Below are positions 62,761 through 64,000 of a stretch of 64,000 nt of DNA, piece after piece (position 1 is the first letter of the stretch; each line of letters starts with the position of its first letter). Origin of the DNA: Cichorium intybus. Its lineage: Eukaryota; Streptophyta; Magnoliopsida; Asterales; Asteraceae. The stretch is taken from positions 84,341,250-84,405,249 of the forward strand of contig CM042015.1 in NCBI GenBank assembly GCA_023525715.1, written 5' to 3'. Position numbers and translations under genes: made by a program. Below the pieces are notes generated by a model that worked only from the letters and a program-made list of their open reading frames with translations, made no database searches and had not been told where the DNA came from.

Positions 62761-64000
62761 ATGGGTGAAATGAGTGGTGAGGGACATCTAAATTGGAAGA
62801 AAAAAAGGAGTGGGTGGGTTTGATTTTTGGTGTTGGACAGTGTGCTTTCTTTTTTGCGCAGGTGGGAGTCAAAGAGGAAGAATGTGAGTCGTTGGATTGG
62901 GGATGAAGAAGGGGAAATTGGGCGTTGGATTGGATATCGAGAGCACGCGTGAGCGTGATATCAAGAGGTTTGACAAAATGCGTGATTCTGCGACAAATCT
63001 CTTGGAATCTGAATTTAGCATTTAATTAGACCAAGTAAACCACTTCTTCCATTCCACTTTGCTGTATTTTTTCTGTTTTCGTGAACAATCCAAAAAATAT
63101 TCTTGATCTTTCAAAAAGGTACATTCCTTTAACCAAAATACCTCAAATTTGGAGCAAATCGAAGTACATTTTTAAAACGATTTGTTTGAAGATACAAGAT
63201 GCCACAATTAACAAGAAAAGTTAGTGTCCGTGCACTAATTATAATGGCTTTTTTTGTTGCTAGAATCAACTAAAAAAGTGAGCTACTTTTTCATTTATTT
63301 CAAAAGGTTTCACATATTTGTGTATTGAGTTGGCACGCTTGAATTCAAATTCATGCATCTTGGTATTGTCGAATCTTATTTATATCAAATTATCATAAGG
63401 GTTTGCCGGTCCAAGTATGTGGCTGTGAGTTTATATTGCATGGCTTTAGTCAAGCAGGGTCAAATCGATAGAATTATAACTCTTTTGCTTTTGTATTGAT
63501 ATCACACTATATATACAAACATAACATGTAAATAAAGAAAATATATCTAATGTATAACTTTTCATATTTATTTGTAGACTACTAATAATAATAACAATAA
63601 CTATCGTATTTGTTAGACGGTTGTTGTTGTTATTGTTATTATTATTATTAATCTCCAAATAAATATCAAGAGTTATAGCTTACATATACTTTCATTACAT
63701 GCTATGTTTGTGTATATATGCATATGTGTGATATCAATACAAAGGCAAGAGAGTCTACGCCATAGTCTCAGGCTTTAACCTCATCTAATCATAAACCTTT
63801 TGGCGACTTTCTCTTATAGGATGTCTCGTTCTTTATTCTTCTATAATTTCTTGTTATCCAAGACGTGCCTCCATGTTTCTTCCAACCAACCATACGGGAT
63901 TTTTTTTCTCCTTCTCGTCTCTTCAGAATTTGTATTTAGGGTATGTTTGGGTGGCTTGGAAAAAAATCTTGGCATCAAAAGAGGTTGGTGGTCTCATTGT
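62761..64000. other. Upstream region of the bHLH gene
   Basis: It presumably contains the promoter. A palindromic GCACGCGTGAGCG block lies at about 62943-62955. A (TAA/TTG)n trinucleotide stretch lies at 63580-63650. No second gene is recognised before the window end. Confidence 0.4.

Noticed and set aside
63446..63658. Asn-rich frame
   Set aside because: It translates a trinucleotide repeat (TTA/TTG)n and is not supported as a gene.

Overview
This is a plant nuclear window, almost certainly from a eudicot; Asteraceae is my guess from the general look of the repeats and is not demonstrated. Reasons: AT-rich sequence, short GT-AG introns, a full-length FLS2-type receptor kinase, a SAC51-family bHLH gene with its plant-specific conserved upstream ORF, and a dense nested layer of plant transposons (Copia, Ty3/gypsy chromovirus, Tat/Athila-like, LINEs, Helitrons, Pack-MULEs, hAT-type and other MITEs, long TA microsatellites).

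Layout. 0.3-1.6 kb: three 5' exons of a CCCH zinc-finger gene (+), with no later exons recognised. 1.95-2.99 kb: an array of ATGTTCAT/ATGAACAT palindromes ending at a TA microsatellite, then a 200-bp TIR element with a microsatellite on each side (3163-3362). 3956-8629: a Copia element with two identical LTRs and one in-frame stop. 8.7-12.0 kb: a decayed LINE (-). 12.6-15.0 kb: a FAR1-related (FRS) pseudogene (+). 17.87-21.47 kb: the FLS2-like receptor kinase gene (-), two exons and apparently intact. 21.98-23.74 kb: a 5'-truncated LINE with a 17-bp target duplication. 23.93-25.34 kb: a Pack-MULE carrying pieces of an F-box/LRR gene. 25.94-27.78 kb: a second palindrome-bearing TIR element carrying another gene fragment. 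27.78-32.3 kb: remains of a Tat/Athila-type retrotransposon (-) with a ttacacggccgtgtaa-type array. 35.85-44.94 kb: a complete but frameshifted Ty3/gypsy chromovirus (-). 48-50.7 kb: a very old LINE (-) split by a MITE. 51.1-52.25 kb: a MULE-like element with a UTR-like interior. 52.27-56.94 kb: two related Helitrons head to tail, the second carrying a nested hAT MITE with a perfect 8-bp duplication. 58.1-58.6 kb: a hAT-type MITE. 59.7-62.75 kb: the bHLH144-like gene (-) with a spliced conserved upstream ORF and a triplicated first-exon region.

Only two genes look intact: the FLS2-like immune receptor and the bHLH144-like regulator. Nothing suggests they act together. The most informative points are the spliced conserved peptide uORF of the bHLH gene, the two gene-capturing elements upstream of the receptor, the tandem Helitrons, and the palindrome-array elements that sit beside TA microsatellites. 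All boundaries were read by eye; no alignment or database search was run.
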